This document shows positions 37,666 to 47,524 of a stretch of 64,000 nucleotides of DNA, one piece after another. Source of the stretch: Streptomyces sp. TRM70350 (lineage in GTDB: Bacteria > Actinomycetota > Actinomycetes > Streptomycetales > Streptomycetaceae); contig NZ_JAHUXH010000004.1 in assembly GCF_019219825.1 (NCBI RefSeq), positions 310,001 to 374,000 of the forward strand. The letters run 5' to 3'. Under the pieces are notes generated by a model. The model was not told the origin of the DNA, ran no database searches, and worked only from the letters and a program-made list of their open reading frames with translations. A program made the translations under genes and the position numbers. Position 1 is the stretch's first letter. The number at the start of each line of letters is the position of its first letter.

Positions 37666-37719
37666 TCGAACGAAGCCTGTTCGAAACGTTGCGTCACGTT
37701 CGAGATGCCGAACGTGACG
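37666..37719. promoter_or_regulatory. Two inverted repeats upstream of the importer promoter
   Basis: TCGAAC (37666-37671) and GTTCGA (37679-37684) form one perfect pair 7 bases apart, just upstream of the -35 box. CGTCACGTTCG (37692-37702) and CGAACGTGACG (37709-37719) form an 11-base perfect pair 6 bases apart. The second could also end transcription of the upstream GH30 gene. The shared half site GTTCG/CGAAC suggests one regulator binding both; the nearby ROK protein is a candidate. Confidence 0.5.
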
Positions 37720-37769
37720 AAGCGGCGGGCCACCGAAGCGGCGGCCCGCCGAACCGTCCGAAGGGTGAA

Positions 37770-39599
37770 CTACCGCCGGAACCAGGCCTGGTTGGCCCCG
37801 CCGGTGCAGCTGTAGAGGATCACCTTGCTGCCGTCGGCGGTCGCCTGACCGCTGACGTCCAGGCACTTCCCGGACGCCTCGCTCACGATCTGCCCGTTGC
37901 TGTTGAGCAGCCAGCGCTGGGTGACGTCACCGGTGAACTCGGCTGTGGCCGTCAGGCCCGAACTCCCCGCCGTGAGATAGCCGTCGGCGCCCTTCAGCGC
38001 GCCCCTGGCGTCGTACGACCACGACTGCTCGGCGCCGTCCGTGCAGGTGGCGATCGCGGCCCCGGACGCGTCCGCCGTCAGGCACTTGCCCGACTGCTTG
38101 CCCTGCCAGGCACCGGTGACGGCCGAACTGCCGTGGCCCTTCTGGCCGAAGACGTACGTCGTGATGGAGCGGGCCGGGAGCGTCGCGGAGACCGTTCCCT
38201 TGCGGACCGACGGCTTGGCCACCTTCGCCCAGTCCTCGGTCGCCGACGTACGGACCGCCTTGGTGGCCCGGATTGGCTTGTCGCTGTTGAAGCGCAGGTT
38301 CAGCGCCGTGTCGGTGGCGTTGTGGTTGTTGACCACGACCACCCACTTGCCCTTCTGGTCGTAGGCGCTGACCTCGACGCCGTCCGGCGTGCCGGTCACG
38401 TTGTGCATGACCGCGCCCGGCTTGACGAACTTGCTGTACTGGCCGAGCGCGTAGTAGCGCTTGGTGAAGTACAGGGTCTGGTTGCCGTTCGTGGCGTAGT
38501 TCGGGTCGTAGTAGATCAGGCCGTCGTTCCAGCCCGAGTCGTTCTTCGCGTACGGGTCGGTGCCGATCATCTCCGACAGGGCGACCCACCAGTGGAACGC
38601 GGAGTCGTGCGCGGTCGCGAAGTCCTTGTGGACGATCCTCGACAGGTTCAGGCCGCCGTCGATGGTCGGGTCGTACTCCTGCGCCCAGCCCGTACCGCCC
38701 TTGCCGAAGCAGCAGATCTCCGTCGACCAGGCCGTCTTGCCGACCGACTTCGCCGTCTCGTAGACCTTCGCGCGGTTGGCGTCGGACGGGTTGTCGTAGG
38801 TGTGGTGGGCCAGCTTGTCGACGTACTGGGCCGTGCCCGGCTCCGAGATCCAGCGGGGGACCTCGTCGTTGAACTTCACCGTGCTGGTCGACTCGTCGGC
38901 GATGATGCCGGTCCGCTGCTTGCGGGCCTGCTGCTCCTCGCCCAGCGCCCGCACGATGTCGTCGCGCTGCGGCACGTCGACGAGCATGCCCTCCTGGCCG
39001 CAGGAGTCGAAGCTGTTCGTCGGCTCGTTGAAGGGGCTGATGTAGTCGAGCCTGACGCCCCGCTCGGCGAAGTGGTCGGTGACGTCCGCGATGTACTTCG
39101 CGAAGTCCTTCTCGTGCTCCGTCTTCAGGTGGCCGCCGCAGCTCTTGCCGTTGGTCTTCCACCGGGCGGGCGCGCTGTTGACGAAGCCGATCAGGTCCTC
39201 GACGCCGTACTTGGCGGCGTAGTACAGGAACGTCCGGCCCGCCTTGTCCTTGCTCCAGTCGTAGGTGCCGTCGTCGTTCAGGAAGTCCTCCGGCGCGCGG
39301 GGAGCGTAGGTCACGCCGGTGCCGCCACCGCCGATGTTGTAGCGGTAGGCGCTGAGGTCGAGGCCGTCCGAGGAGAACAGCAGCTTGGCGACCCGGGCCT
39401 GGACCCTGGGGTCGAAGTTCTTCAGGTCGTTGACCCACCAGGCGCCGGACGCGCCGATGTTGTCGATGCGCTGGGCGGCGTGCGGGGAGACCTCGGCGGG
39501 TGGGGAGTCGGCGGCGGTCGCGGGGGGTGCGGATATCAGGGCTCCGGCGACAGCCAGTGCGGCCGCGGCTGTCGTGAGGATCGATCTGTTGGTGCGCAA
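37770..39599 (-). CDS. Secreted GH30 glycosidase (endo-beta-1,6-galactanase-like) with ricin-type lectin domain
   Basis: A 609-residue secreted enzyme: Sec signal (1 to about 30), a GH30-type TIM barrel beginning 'RIDNIGASGAWWV', with the acid/base Glu in 'SPFNEPTNSF' and the nucleophile Glu in 'WSTEICCFGKG', a side beta-domain (about 360-470), and a C-terminal CBM13/ricin domain with QxW repeats ('GANQAWFRR' at the end). The barrel sequence is like that of Streptomyces endo-beta-1,6-galactanases, which trim arabinogalactan side chains. The start is a TTG at 39599 with GGAAGG 8-9 bases upstream; an in-frame stop lies just above it and the nearest ATG is in another frame. It lies between the ROK regulator and the sugar importer. 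Confidence 0.85.
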   Translation of the reverse strand: MRTNRSILTTAAAALAVAGALISAPPATAADSPPAEVSPHAAQRIDNIGASGAWWVNDLKNFDPRVQARVAKLLFSSDGLDLSAYRYNIGGGGTGVTYAPRAPEDFLNDDGTYDWSKDKAGRTFLYYAAKYGVEDLIGFVNSAPARWKTNGKSCGGHLKTEHEKDFAKYIADVTDHFAERGVRLDYISPFNEPTNSFDSCGQEGMLVDVPQRDDIVRALGEEQQARKQRTGIIADESTSTVKFNDEVPRWISEPGTAQYVDKLAHHTYDNPSDANRAKVYETAKSVGKTAWSTEICCFGKGGTGWAQEYDPTIDGGLNLSRIVHKDFATAHDSAFHWWVALSEMIGTDPYAKNDSGWNDGLIYYDPNYATNGNQTLYFTKRYYALGQYSKFVKPGAVMHNVTGTPDGVEVSAYDQKGKWVVVVNNHNATDTALNLRFNSDKPIRATKAVRTSATEDWAKVAKPSVRKGTVSATLPARSITTYVFGQKGHGSSAVTGAWQGKQSGKCLTADASGAAIATCTDGAEQSWSYDARGALKGADGYLTAGSSGLTATAEFTGDVTQRWLLNSNGQIVSEASGKCLDVSGQATADGSKVILYSCTGGANQAWFRR

Positions 39600-39617
39600 C
39601 GTGCATCCCTTCCGTCG

Positions 39618-40874
39618 TCATGAAGGTGGTGCGGTACGGCTCCTTGCGGGGGTGGTGACGCGTCGTGCTGCTTTCCTTGGGGCGCCCACGGACTGCAGGG
39701 CCTCTTCGAGCGCGAACGTCGCCGCGCCGAGGGAGACCGGGTCCGTGGGAATCGGGGAGAGGACGATCTCGGTGGCGGCCAGGGGCCGCCGCAGCGCGTG
39801 CCGGGAAACGGCTTCGCGCACTTCGGTGAGAAGGGGGTCGCCGAGCGTGGCGGCGACCCAGCTGCTGAGGACGACCACTTCGGGATTGAGGAGATTGACC
39901 AGGTCGGCGATCCCGGCGGCGAGGTAACGGGCGGTGTCCCTGACGACCTTGAGGGCCACCGGGTCGTGCGCGGTGACCGCGCGGGCGAGGGCGTCGATGG
40001 TGGCCGTCTGGTCCTCGGGGTGGAGCAGCGGACTGCCGGGGCTCAGCTCCCGCAGGTGCTGCATGATTCCGGGAGCGCCCACGTAGGTTTCCACGCAGCC
40101 GTGGTTGCCGCAGTGGCACAGCCGCCCGTCCAGGACGAGGGTGGTGTGACCCCACTCGCCGGCGCTGTTGCTGACACCGCGATGCAGACCGCCGCCCAGG
40201 ACCAGCCCGGCACCCACCCCGGTCCCCAGGTTGACCACCACCGCGTCGCCACGCCCCCGCGCCGCGCCGAACCACAGCTCGGCCACCGCGCAGGCGCGCA
40301 ACGGATTGTCCAGGTGGAGGGGGTAGGCGATGTGCTCGGAGAGCAGGTCGAGCAGGGGTACGTCGTGCCAGTCCCAGTTGGGCGCGTACTCGGAGAGGCC
40401 CGTGTCCCGGTCCACCTGCCCCGGCACGCTCACCCCGACGCCGAGCACGCGCGCGCCCTCGACCCCGGCCTGCGCGACCACCGAGCCGACCGCGGCGGCG
40501 ACATGGCCGACCACCTGCTCCGGGCGGCTCTCACCGGGGCGCATGTCCTCGTCGGCGCGGGCGAGCACGTTCAGCGCGAGGTCGAACAGCTCGACATGGA
40601 CGTACGTCTCCGCGATGTCGACGCCGATCAGCGCGCCGCCGGACGCGTTGACGGCCACGAGCCCGCGCGGGCGGCCGCCCGCCGAGTCCTCGAAACCGAC
40701 CTCGGTGATCATGCCGAGGTCGAGCAGCTCGCCGACCAGCGTGGCGACGGTGGCGAGGCTCAGACCGGTCGCGGCCGCCAGCTCCTGCCGGGACGTGGGA
40801 GACTCGGCGATGATCTGGCGCAGCACCTCGTAGCGGTTCGCGGTGCGGATGTCACGTGATGTGCCGCGCTTCAT
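39618..40874 (-). CDS. ROK family transcriptional regulator
   Basis: A 418-residue regulator with an N-terminal winged helix ('SRQELAAATGLSLATVATLV', residues about 28-47) and a ROK sugar-kinase-like domain with 'LIGVDIAETYVHVELFDL', 'VNLGTGVGAGLVLGG' and the zinc motif 'CHCGNHGCVE'. ROK repressors such as XylR and NagC bind sugars and control uptake and catabolic genes. The gene is directly upstream of, and in the same direction as, the GH30 and importer genes (18-base gap to GH30), so it is the most likely local controller. ATG 40874 starts the family N-terminus 'SRDIRTANRYEVLR'. Confidence 0.9.
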   Translation of the reverse strand: MKRGTSRDIRTANRYEVLRQIIAESPTSRQELAAATGLSLATVATLVGELLDLGMITEVGFEDSAGGRPRGLVAVNASGGALIGVDIAETYVHVELFDLALNVLARADEDMRPGESRPEQVVGHVAAAVGSVVAQAGVEGARVLGVGVSVPGQVDRDTGLSEYAPNWDWHDVPLLDLLSEHIAYPLHLDNPLRACAVAELWFGAARGRGDAVVVNLGTGVGAGLVLGGGLHRGVSNSAGEWGHTTLVLDGRLCHCGNHGCVETYVGAPGIMQHLRELSPGSPLLHPEDQTATIDALARAVTAHDPVALKVVRDTARYLAAGIADLVNLLNPEVVVLSSWVAATLGDPLLTEVREAVSRHALRRPLAATEIVLSPIPTDPVSLGAATFALEEALQSVGAPRKAARRVTTPARSRTAPPS

Positions 40875-40930
40875 CGAGTTGCCCCCATCCCTTCAGCCGG
40901 CCGGGACGACCTCGGCACCGGCGCGGCGCA

Positions 40931-40959
40931 AGGCTATGGGCTGCGGTTCCTTTCGACAA
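40931..40959 (-). promoter_or_regulatory. Possible promoter of the ROK gene
   Basis: On the minus strand TTGTCG (40959-40954) and TAGCCT (40936-40931) are 17 bases apart, about 57 bases before the ROK start. The -10 box is a fair match to the streptomycete TAGnnT pattern. Confidence 0.4.
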
Positions 40960-41030
40960 GGGGTTAGGAAAGGGGCTGTAGAAAGTCTGGGCGGTGGCCG
41001 TCCGGGCCGGTCGCCCCGGGCGGCGCAGGC

Positions 41031-42377
<1,347 letters not shown>

Positions 42378-42488
42378 TCACCCCGTTTCTGGCATGCCTG
42401 CCGGACCCGGCTGCACGGCTGCGGCGGCAGTGGGCATACCGTGAGGAGTGGAACATCGCAGCACGCCGTCGCAGGGAGGAACACGAAG

Positions 42489-43832
42489 ATGGGCAGCCGC
42501 ACCGCGCTCGTCGAGGATCTGATGGAGCGCTTCCCGCAGGTGCCGCGGGAGGCCGTCTTCAAAGAGGACCTGCTCCGGGGCGGTGTCGCCTTCGACCCGT
42601 CCGCGCTGAGCGACAACGAGGGTGGTGAGGTCAAGCCGAAGTCGTACTTCATCTTCTCCTTCGACCACGGCACCCTGCCCGAGCTGGGCGAGGCGGCGCT
42701 GCGCCGGCCGCCGGAGGAGATCATCCTCACCGGAGGGCCGTACGACCTGCGCCGGACCGTCGTGTCGGTGCGGGTCAACCCGGCCTCGCCGTACCGCGTC
42801 GCCGCGGACGAGGAGGGGCAGCTCGGGCTGTACCTCGACGGCAGGCGGATCGCCGACGTGGGGGTGCCGCCGATGCCGGAGTACTACCGGCACACGCTGT
42901 CCAACGGGAAGTCGGTGATGGAGGTGGCCCCGACGATTCAGTGGGGGTACCTGATCTACCTGACCGTTTTCCGGGTGTGCCAGTACTTCGGCGCCAAGGA
43001 GGAGTGCCAGTACTGCGACATCAATCACAACTGGCGCCAGCACAAGGCGGCCGGGCGGCCGTACACCGGGGTGAAGGACGTCGAGGAGGTCCTGGAGGCC
43101 CTGGACATCATCAACCGGTACGACACCGCCAAGGCGTCCACCGCCTACACGCTCACCGGCGGGGCCATCACCAAGACCGTCGCCGGGCGCGACGAAGCCG
43201 ACTTCTACGGCCACTACGCCAAGGCCATCGAGGAGCGGTTCCCGGGCCGCTGGATCGGCAAGGTGGTGGCCCAGGCGCTGCCGCGCGACGACGTCCAGCG
43301 GTTCAAGGACTACGGCGTGCAGATCTACCACCCGAACTACGAGGTGTGGGACCGGCGGCTGTTCGAGCTGTACTGCCCGGGCAAGGAGCGGTACGTCGGC
43401 CGGGACGAGTGGCACAAGCGCATCCTCGACTCGGCGGAGGTCTTCGGCGCGCGCAACGTCATCCCCAACTTCGTGGCGGGCGTGGAAATGGCCGAGCCGT
43501 TCGGTTTCACCACGGTCGACGAGGCCATCGCCTCGACCACCGAGGGCCTGCGCTTCTTCATGTCGCACGGCATCACGCCCCGCTTCACCACGTGGTGCCC
43601 GGAGCCGACCACCCCGCTCGGCAAGGCCAACCCGCAGGGTGCGCCGCTGGAGTACCACATCCGCCTGCTTCAGGCCTACCGCGCCACCATGGACGACTTC
43701 GGCCTCACCTCCCCGCCCGGCTACGGCCCCCCCGGCCCCGGCCACGCGGTCTTCTCCGTCAGCTCCTTCATGGACAGCCTGCCCGCACGGGAGGAGGCGC
43801 AGGAGCCGCAGGGTTCGTACGAACGGGCGTGA
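42489..43832 (+). CDS. Radical SAM protein of unknown function (CX8CX2C cluster)
   Basis: A 447-residue protein. The [4Fe-4S] motif reads VCQYFGAKEECQYCDIN, a CX8CX2C spacing instead of CX3CX2C, at about residues 163-178. 'TLTGGAI' downstream is the GGE-like S-adenosylmethionine contact, and the rest fits a partial TIM barrel. There is no SPASM Cys cluster or B12 domain. The N-terminal 155 residues, including 'YFIFSFDHGTLPE', 'EEIILTGGPYDLRR' and 'EYYRHTLSNGKSVMEV', match no family I recognise. GGGAGGA precedes ATG 42489; no precursor peptide or partner enzyme is adjacent. Substrate unknown. Confidence 0.85.
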   Translation: MGSRTALVEDLMERFPQVPREAVFKEDLLRGGVAFDPSALSDNEGGEVKPKSYFIFSFDHGTLPELGEAALRRPPEEIILTGGPYDLRRTVVSVRVNPASPYRVAADEEGQLGLYLDGRRIADVGVPPMPEYYRHTLSNGKSVMEVAPTIQWGYLIYLTVFRVCQYFGAKEECQYCDINHNWRQHKAAGRPYTGVKDVEEVLEALDIINRYDTAKASTAYTLTGGAITKTVAGRDEADFYGHYAKAIEERFPGRWIGKVVAQALPRDDVQRFKDYGVQIYHPNYEVWDRRLFELYCPGKERYVGRDEWHKRILDSAEVFGARNVIPNFVAGVEMAEPFGFTTVDEAIASTTEGLRFFMSHGITPRFTTWCPEPTTPLGKANPQGAPLEYHIRLLQAYRATMDDFGLTSPPGYGPPGPGHAVFSVSSFMDSLPAREEAQEPQGSYERA

Positions 43833-43862
43833 TCCACCGTGCTCGCGGCGCACTAGGGGCAG

Positions 43863-44100
43863 GGGCTGCCCTTCGCCCGGCGCCGCGCCCACGACGCGGA
43901 GACCGGACGTGGCGGCCGAGACGTTCCTGGTCGCCTGGCGCCGGTTCGACAAGGTGCGTGGCTGTACGCCGTGGCCCGCCACATCCTCGGGTGCACGTTC
44001 GGTGGGCCCTCGCCTCGTCGGCTGCGACGGCCTGGACTCGGCCGCGGCGGCGCGGGTCGCGGGCTACTCGACGCGCACCCTCGCACTCGACGGTGACGCC
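43863..44100 (+). pseudogene. Decayed ECF sigma factor fragment
   Basis: Pieces of a sigma region 2 can be read only by changing frame. Frame 0 gives 'LPFARRRAHDAET' (from 43866), frame 1 gives 'DVAAETFLVAWRRFDKVRG' (from 43906), and frame 0 again gives 'AWLYAVARHILG' (from 43956). In intact ECF sigma factors these follow each other in one frame. A weak region-4-like phrase (AAAARVAGYSTRTLAL) follows. At least two frameshifts and no start codon make this a dead gene. It lies between the radical SAM gene and an 81-bp repeat. An anti-sigma-like gene is found 0.8 kb further on. Confidence 0.55.
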
Positions 44101-44107
44101 GTACGCG

Positions 44108-44513
44108 GAGCGCCACGCGCTGCGGGCGTAGACGTGGGCGTGGCCGCCTTGTCCGGTGCTCCGGCTGGGGGTGGTGGTGTCGTATGTGGAGCGCCGCGTG
44201 CCGCGGGTGTGGACCTGGGGGTGGCCGCCTTGTCCGGTGCTCCGGCTGGGGGTGGTGGTGTCGTATGTGGAGCGCCGCGTGCCGCGGGTGTGGACCTGGG
44301 GGTGGCCGCCGCGACCGGCGTCCCGGCTGGGGGTGGTGGTGTCGTATGTGGAGCGCCGCGTGCCGCGGGTGTGGACCTGGGGGTGGCCGCCGCGACCGGC
44401 GTCCCGGCTGGGGGTGGTGGCGTCGTACGTGAGCGCCACGCGCCGCCGACCTGCACCTCGGCGCGGGCCGTCCCGACCGGCTCCCCGGCTCGTGGCTGGT
44501 GACGCCGTACGAG
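44108..44513 (+). repeat. 81-bp tandem repeat, four units plus a degenerate fifth
   Basis: Units begin GAGCGCC at 44108, 44189, 44270, 44351 and 44431; the first three spacings are exactly 81 bases, the fourth is 80 and the last degenerate unit is about 83. Units 2 to 4 are almost identical, and two versions of the middle part occur (CCTTGTCCGGTGCTCC or CCGCGACCGGCGTCCC). The unit length is a multiple of three, so several frames stay open on both strands. None has a convincing start, ribosome site or typical codon bias, so coding is not claimed. The flanks share GGTGACGCCGTACG, suggesting the array grew from a short duplicated segment. Confidence 0.85.
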
Positions 44514-44904
44514 GAGCGCCGCCAGGTGCAGCCACCGCCGCCGACGTACACCTCGCTGCCGACCGCCCCGCCGCGCTCGCCCCGCCCGCCGTCGGCCCCA
44601 CCCGACACGCCCCCGGTCGCCTGGTTCGGGCCGTCCGGGTTCGCCTCGCTGTGCTCGCCAGTCGGGCGCCGACCCGTTTCCGGTCGCCTCGTTCGCGCCG
44701 TCCCGGCCGCCGTCGGCCACCAACCCGCCCCCCAACTGCCGCTGACCGCCCCGGACCGTCGCCCCGCCCCCCGATGACCCCGCAGATTGAATACTCGGCT
44801 TGTCAGTTGTGTCGGAACCGTGAAAGGCTCTTGCCCTGCCCCGAGGTTCCCCACAACTCCCCTTGTCCCTACGGTGAGTTGACCTCGCCCGATGCAGGAG
44901 ACTC
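44514..44904. other. Spacer between the 81-bp repeat and the sigma-like/CBM2 gene
   Basis: About 390 bases, Pro-codon rich and open in several frames up to about 44775, then lower GC with ATTGAATACTCGG and TTGTCAG-like stretches that may hold the promoter of the next gene. No gene is supported on either strand. Confidence 0.45.
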
Positions 44905-46410
44905 ATGCCCGACCTGCCGACCCCCCAGGACGCCACCGAGGCGGCGCTGTTCTCCGAGTGCTGGGACACGGTGCTGTCGTACGCCGACCTGTGCACGGCC
45001 GGATCCGCGGCCGCGACCCAGCTCGCCCGGGAGGCGTTCGCACACGGTATACGCGAGGCCCGCAGCGCCGAGTCCGAACCGCTCCGGAACCCCGGCCGCC
45101 GCCCGCCCCGACTGCCCCGGATACCCCTCCTCCTGACCGCCGTACGCACCAGAGCGGCCGACTGGGAGACGCAGGGCCACGGCCACCGGCTCGACCCCGA
45201 ACTGCGCCTGTGGCTCAACTCCGACAACGCCGCCCGCTACACCGGCCCCCCACTGCGCCGCCCCCTCGCCCTGCGCGCCCTGCGCGACATGCAGGGACCC
45301 GACGCCGAACTGCTGTGGCTCGCCGAGGTGGAGGCCCTGCCGCTCCCCGTGGTCGCCCGCCGTCTCGGCCTCGACCCGGCCGGTGTCGCCGACGAACTCA
45401 CCGAAGTGCGCGGCCTGTTCCGGGACCGCTGCCTGCGCAACCATCTCGACACGCCGATGGACCCGCAGTGCCGCAGTTACGCCCGCCTGCTCGACGCCGT
45501 CACCCGCTCACCGGTCGCCGACACCCCCGACGACCTCTCCCGGCATCTCGCCCGCTGTGTGCAGTGCGCGGAGGCCGCGGCCTGCCTGCGGCTGCACGGC
45601 GGCGGCCTGCCCGGCGCCCTCGCCGGCGGCGTCATCGGCTGGGGCGGCCTCGCCTACCTGGAGCGCCGCCGCCGCGCCGCCGAGGTACGGCTCGGCGCCG
45701 GCCGCCCCGACGACCCGGACGACGAGGCGGCCGGGACCGGCGCCGACAAGGCGCGTGTGCTGCGCAACGGCCTCCTTGTCGCCGCCGTCCTCGTCTCCCT
45801 GCTGGCCTTGGCCGTCACCCTGTTGCCCCAGGGCAGCACCGGCGACGACGTCGCGGCACCCGCCGACACCACCGACCGCCAGCCGGTGGCCGACCCCCGC
45901 CCCTCCCCGCCGGTCGCCACCCGCTCCCCCTCCGAGCCGGCGTCCCCCTCCCGGATCTCCCCGAACTCCCCGAAGCCGTCGGACAAGGAGGCGCCCTCCG
46001 CCTCGCCGTCCGACCACGAGGGCACCGACCCGGAACCCCAGGGCTCGTCCACCAGCTCGGCGGAGACCAGGCCGACGCCCGGAGCGAGTGAGCAGCCGAC
46101 CTGCCACGTCACGTACGACCTCGTCGGCCAGTGGCCCGACGGCTTCCAGGCCGCCGTCACCGTCACCACCGAGCACGCCCTCGACAACTGGCGCGTCGCC
46201 TGGACCTTCCGGGACGGCCAGCGGGTCGGCCAGATGTGGGACGCGAGCTTCACCCAGAACGGCTCCCGCGTCACCGCCTCCGCCGCCGACTACAACAGGA
46301 CCGTCCCCGCCGACGGCAGCCTCGCCTTCGGCTTCCTCGCCTCCTGGCGCGGCAAGAACTCACCGGCGTACGACTTCACACTGAACGGGCGGGACTGCGC
46401 CCAGGTCTGA
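44905..46410 (+). CDS. Membrane protein joining sigma-like region, anti-sigma zinc motif and extracellular cellulose-binding domain
   Basis: A 501-residue single-pass protein. Residues 1-75 look like a degenerate sigma region 2, and 140-182 hold a region-4-like helix-turn-helix ('LPLPVVARRLGLDPAGVADE'). A zinc motif H214-x3-C218-x2-C221 (HLARCVQC), with Cys 189 before it, is the ZAS signature of anti-sigma factors. A transmembrane helix spans about 290-307, followed by a Pro/Ser/Thr linker (about 310-395) and a CBM2 domain from Cys 400 to Cys 498 with Trp 410, 430 and 481. CBM2 binds cellulose or chitin outside the cell. AGGAG precedes the ATG. The layout is of a polysaccharide sensor that controls sigma activity, like clostridial RsgI proteins but with a different inner part. 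Confidence 0.82.
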   Translation: MPDLPTPQDATEAALFSECWDTVLSYADLCTAGSAAATQLAREAFAHGIREARSAESEPLRNPGRRPPRLPRIPLLLTAVRTRAADWETQGHGHRLDPELRLWLNSDNAARYTGPPLRRPLALRALRDMQGPDAELLWLAEVEALPLPVVARRLGLDPAGVADELTEVRGLFRDRCLRNHLDTPMDPQCRSYARLLDAVTRSPVADTPDDLSRHLARCVQCAEAAACLRLHGGGLPGALAGGVIGWGGLAYLERRRRAAEVRLGAGRPDDPDDEAAGTGADKARVLRNGLLVAAVLVSLLALAVTLLPQGSTGDDVAAPADTTDRQPVADPRPSPPVATRSPSEPASPSRISPNSPKPSDKEAPSASPSDHEGTDPEPQGSSTSSAETRPTPGASEQPTCHVTYDLVGQWPDGFQAAVTVTTEHALDNWRVAWTFRDGQRVGQMWDASFTQNGSRVTASAADYNRTVPADGSLAFGFLASWRGKNSPAYDFTLNGRDCAQV

Positions 46411-46441
46411 GTGCGACGGCGCGAGATCCGACCGGCTCCCG

Positions 46442-47524
46442 CTACCCGGAGAGGCCGGCCTCGGAGCAGGCGTGCCGGAGCTTGGGGGTGCAGATCTGGT
46501 CGATGGTGTACACGCCGTCCTTTATCAGGGTCTGTTCGATGTTGTCGCGGGTCACCGCCCTCGGAGTGAGCAGGATCGACGGGATGTCCTGGGTGGTGGG
46601 GCTGTCGGTCGTCGTCGTGGCGATGTCGTCGAGTTTCTCGCCGCGCCCGAGGGCGACGGCCATGGTGGCGGCCGCGTCGGCTTCCGCCTTGAAGGGCTTG
46701 TACACCGTCATGTACTGCTCGCCCGTGATGATGCGCCGCACGGCATTGAGGTCGGCATCCTGGCCCGTGACCGGAGGCAGGTCCCGGACACCGGCACTCT
46801 TGAGAGCGGCGATGACACCGGCGGCGATCGCGTCGTTGGCCGCCAGGACGCCGTCGATCCGGTCCGGGCCCAGGGCCGAGATGGCAGCGGACATATTGGC
46901 GTGGGCGTTGTCCGTGCTCCAATCCTGGGTGGCGTACGACCTGGCGATCTTCACCTTGCCGGCGAGGACGGACATCGCGCCGCTCCGGTACCACGCTGCG
47001 TTGGGGCTGGTCGGGTCGCCGTTCATCATGACGACGCTCCCGCGGCTCGCCTTCTCGCCCATGGCCTTCATGAGCCCCTCGGCCTGGAGCCTGCCGACCT
47101 GCGTACCGTCGAAACTGACAAAGCCCGAGATCGGGCCTTCGGCGAGCCGGTCATAGGCGACGACGGGGACGCCCGCCCTGTGTGCCTCCTGGATGGCGGA
47201 GCGGAGGGCCCTGGTGTCCGCGGCGTCGAGAATCAGGACGCCGACACCCTTGGTGATCATGGAGATCACCTGTTGCTGCTGCCTCCTCGCGTCGCCCTCG
47301 GCATTGGCGTACTCCATGGTGCAGCGGCCACACAGCTCCTTCAGCCGCTTCTCGATCAGCGGCTTGTCCGAATGCTCCCAGCGGGGGACCGTTCGGCTCG
47401 GGAGCAGCAGGCCCACGGTGAAGCTGTCCGTGTCCGCATCGCCGTCTTCTCCGCAGGCGGCCAGGGACACCGTCATGAGTCCGGCGACGAGCGCGGCGAC
47501 GACGTGCCGCATACGAGGCCTCAT
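46442..47524 (-). CDS. XylF-like sugar-binding lipoprotein, coupled to a regulatory phosphatase
   Basis: A 360-residue periplasmic-binding protein of the sugar-binding type 1 (xylose/ribose) class. Signal and lipobox 'LAACG' give lipid-linked Cys 24. 'VISMITKGVGVLILDA', 'VVAYDRLAEGPISGFVSFD', 'LAANDAIAAGVIAAL', 'VTGQDADLNAVRRI' and 'YMTVYKPF' are the XylF hallmarks. Unusual are four further Cys in pairs, 'ELCGRC' near residue 65 and 'ICTPKLRHAC' near the C-terminus. Its ATG overlaps the phosphatase stop (ATGA), so it is made together with that regulator rather than with a transporter. It may act as a sugar sensor input. A paralog sits 2.7 kb away. Confidence 0.88.
   Translation of the reverse strand: MRPRMRHVVAALVAGLMTVSLAACGEDGDADTDSFTVGLLLPSRTVPRWEHSDKPLIEKRLKELCGRCTMEYANAEGDARRQQQQVISMITKGVGVLILDAADTRALRSAIQEAHRAGVPVVAYDRLAEGPISGFVSFDGTQVGRLQAEGLMKAMGEKASRGSVVMMNGDPTSPNAAWYRSGAMSVLAGKVKIARSYATQDWSTDNAHANMSAAISALGPDRIDGVLAANDAIAAGVIAALKSAGVRDLPPVTGQDADLNAVRRIITGEQYMTVYKPFKAEADAAATMAVALGRGEKLDDIATTTTDSPTTQDIPSILLTPRAVTRDNIEQTLIKDGVYTIDQICTPKLRHACSEAGLSG

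Noticed and set aside
43853..44854. Minus-strand Pro/His-rich frame across the repeat
   Set aside because: Low-complexity product without domain, start signal or neighbours in that direction; likely a by-product of GC-rich repeats.
44156..45136. Plus-strand frame through the 81-bp repeat reading Trp- and Val-rich units
   Set aside because: No start codon with a ribosome site, odd amino-acid composition, and overlap with the well-supported gene at 44905; kept only as a repeat.
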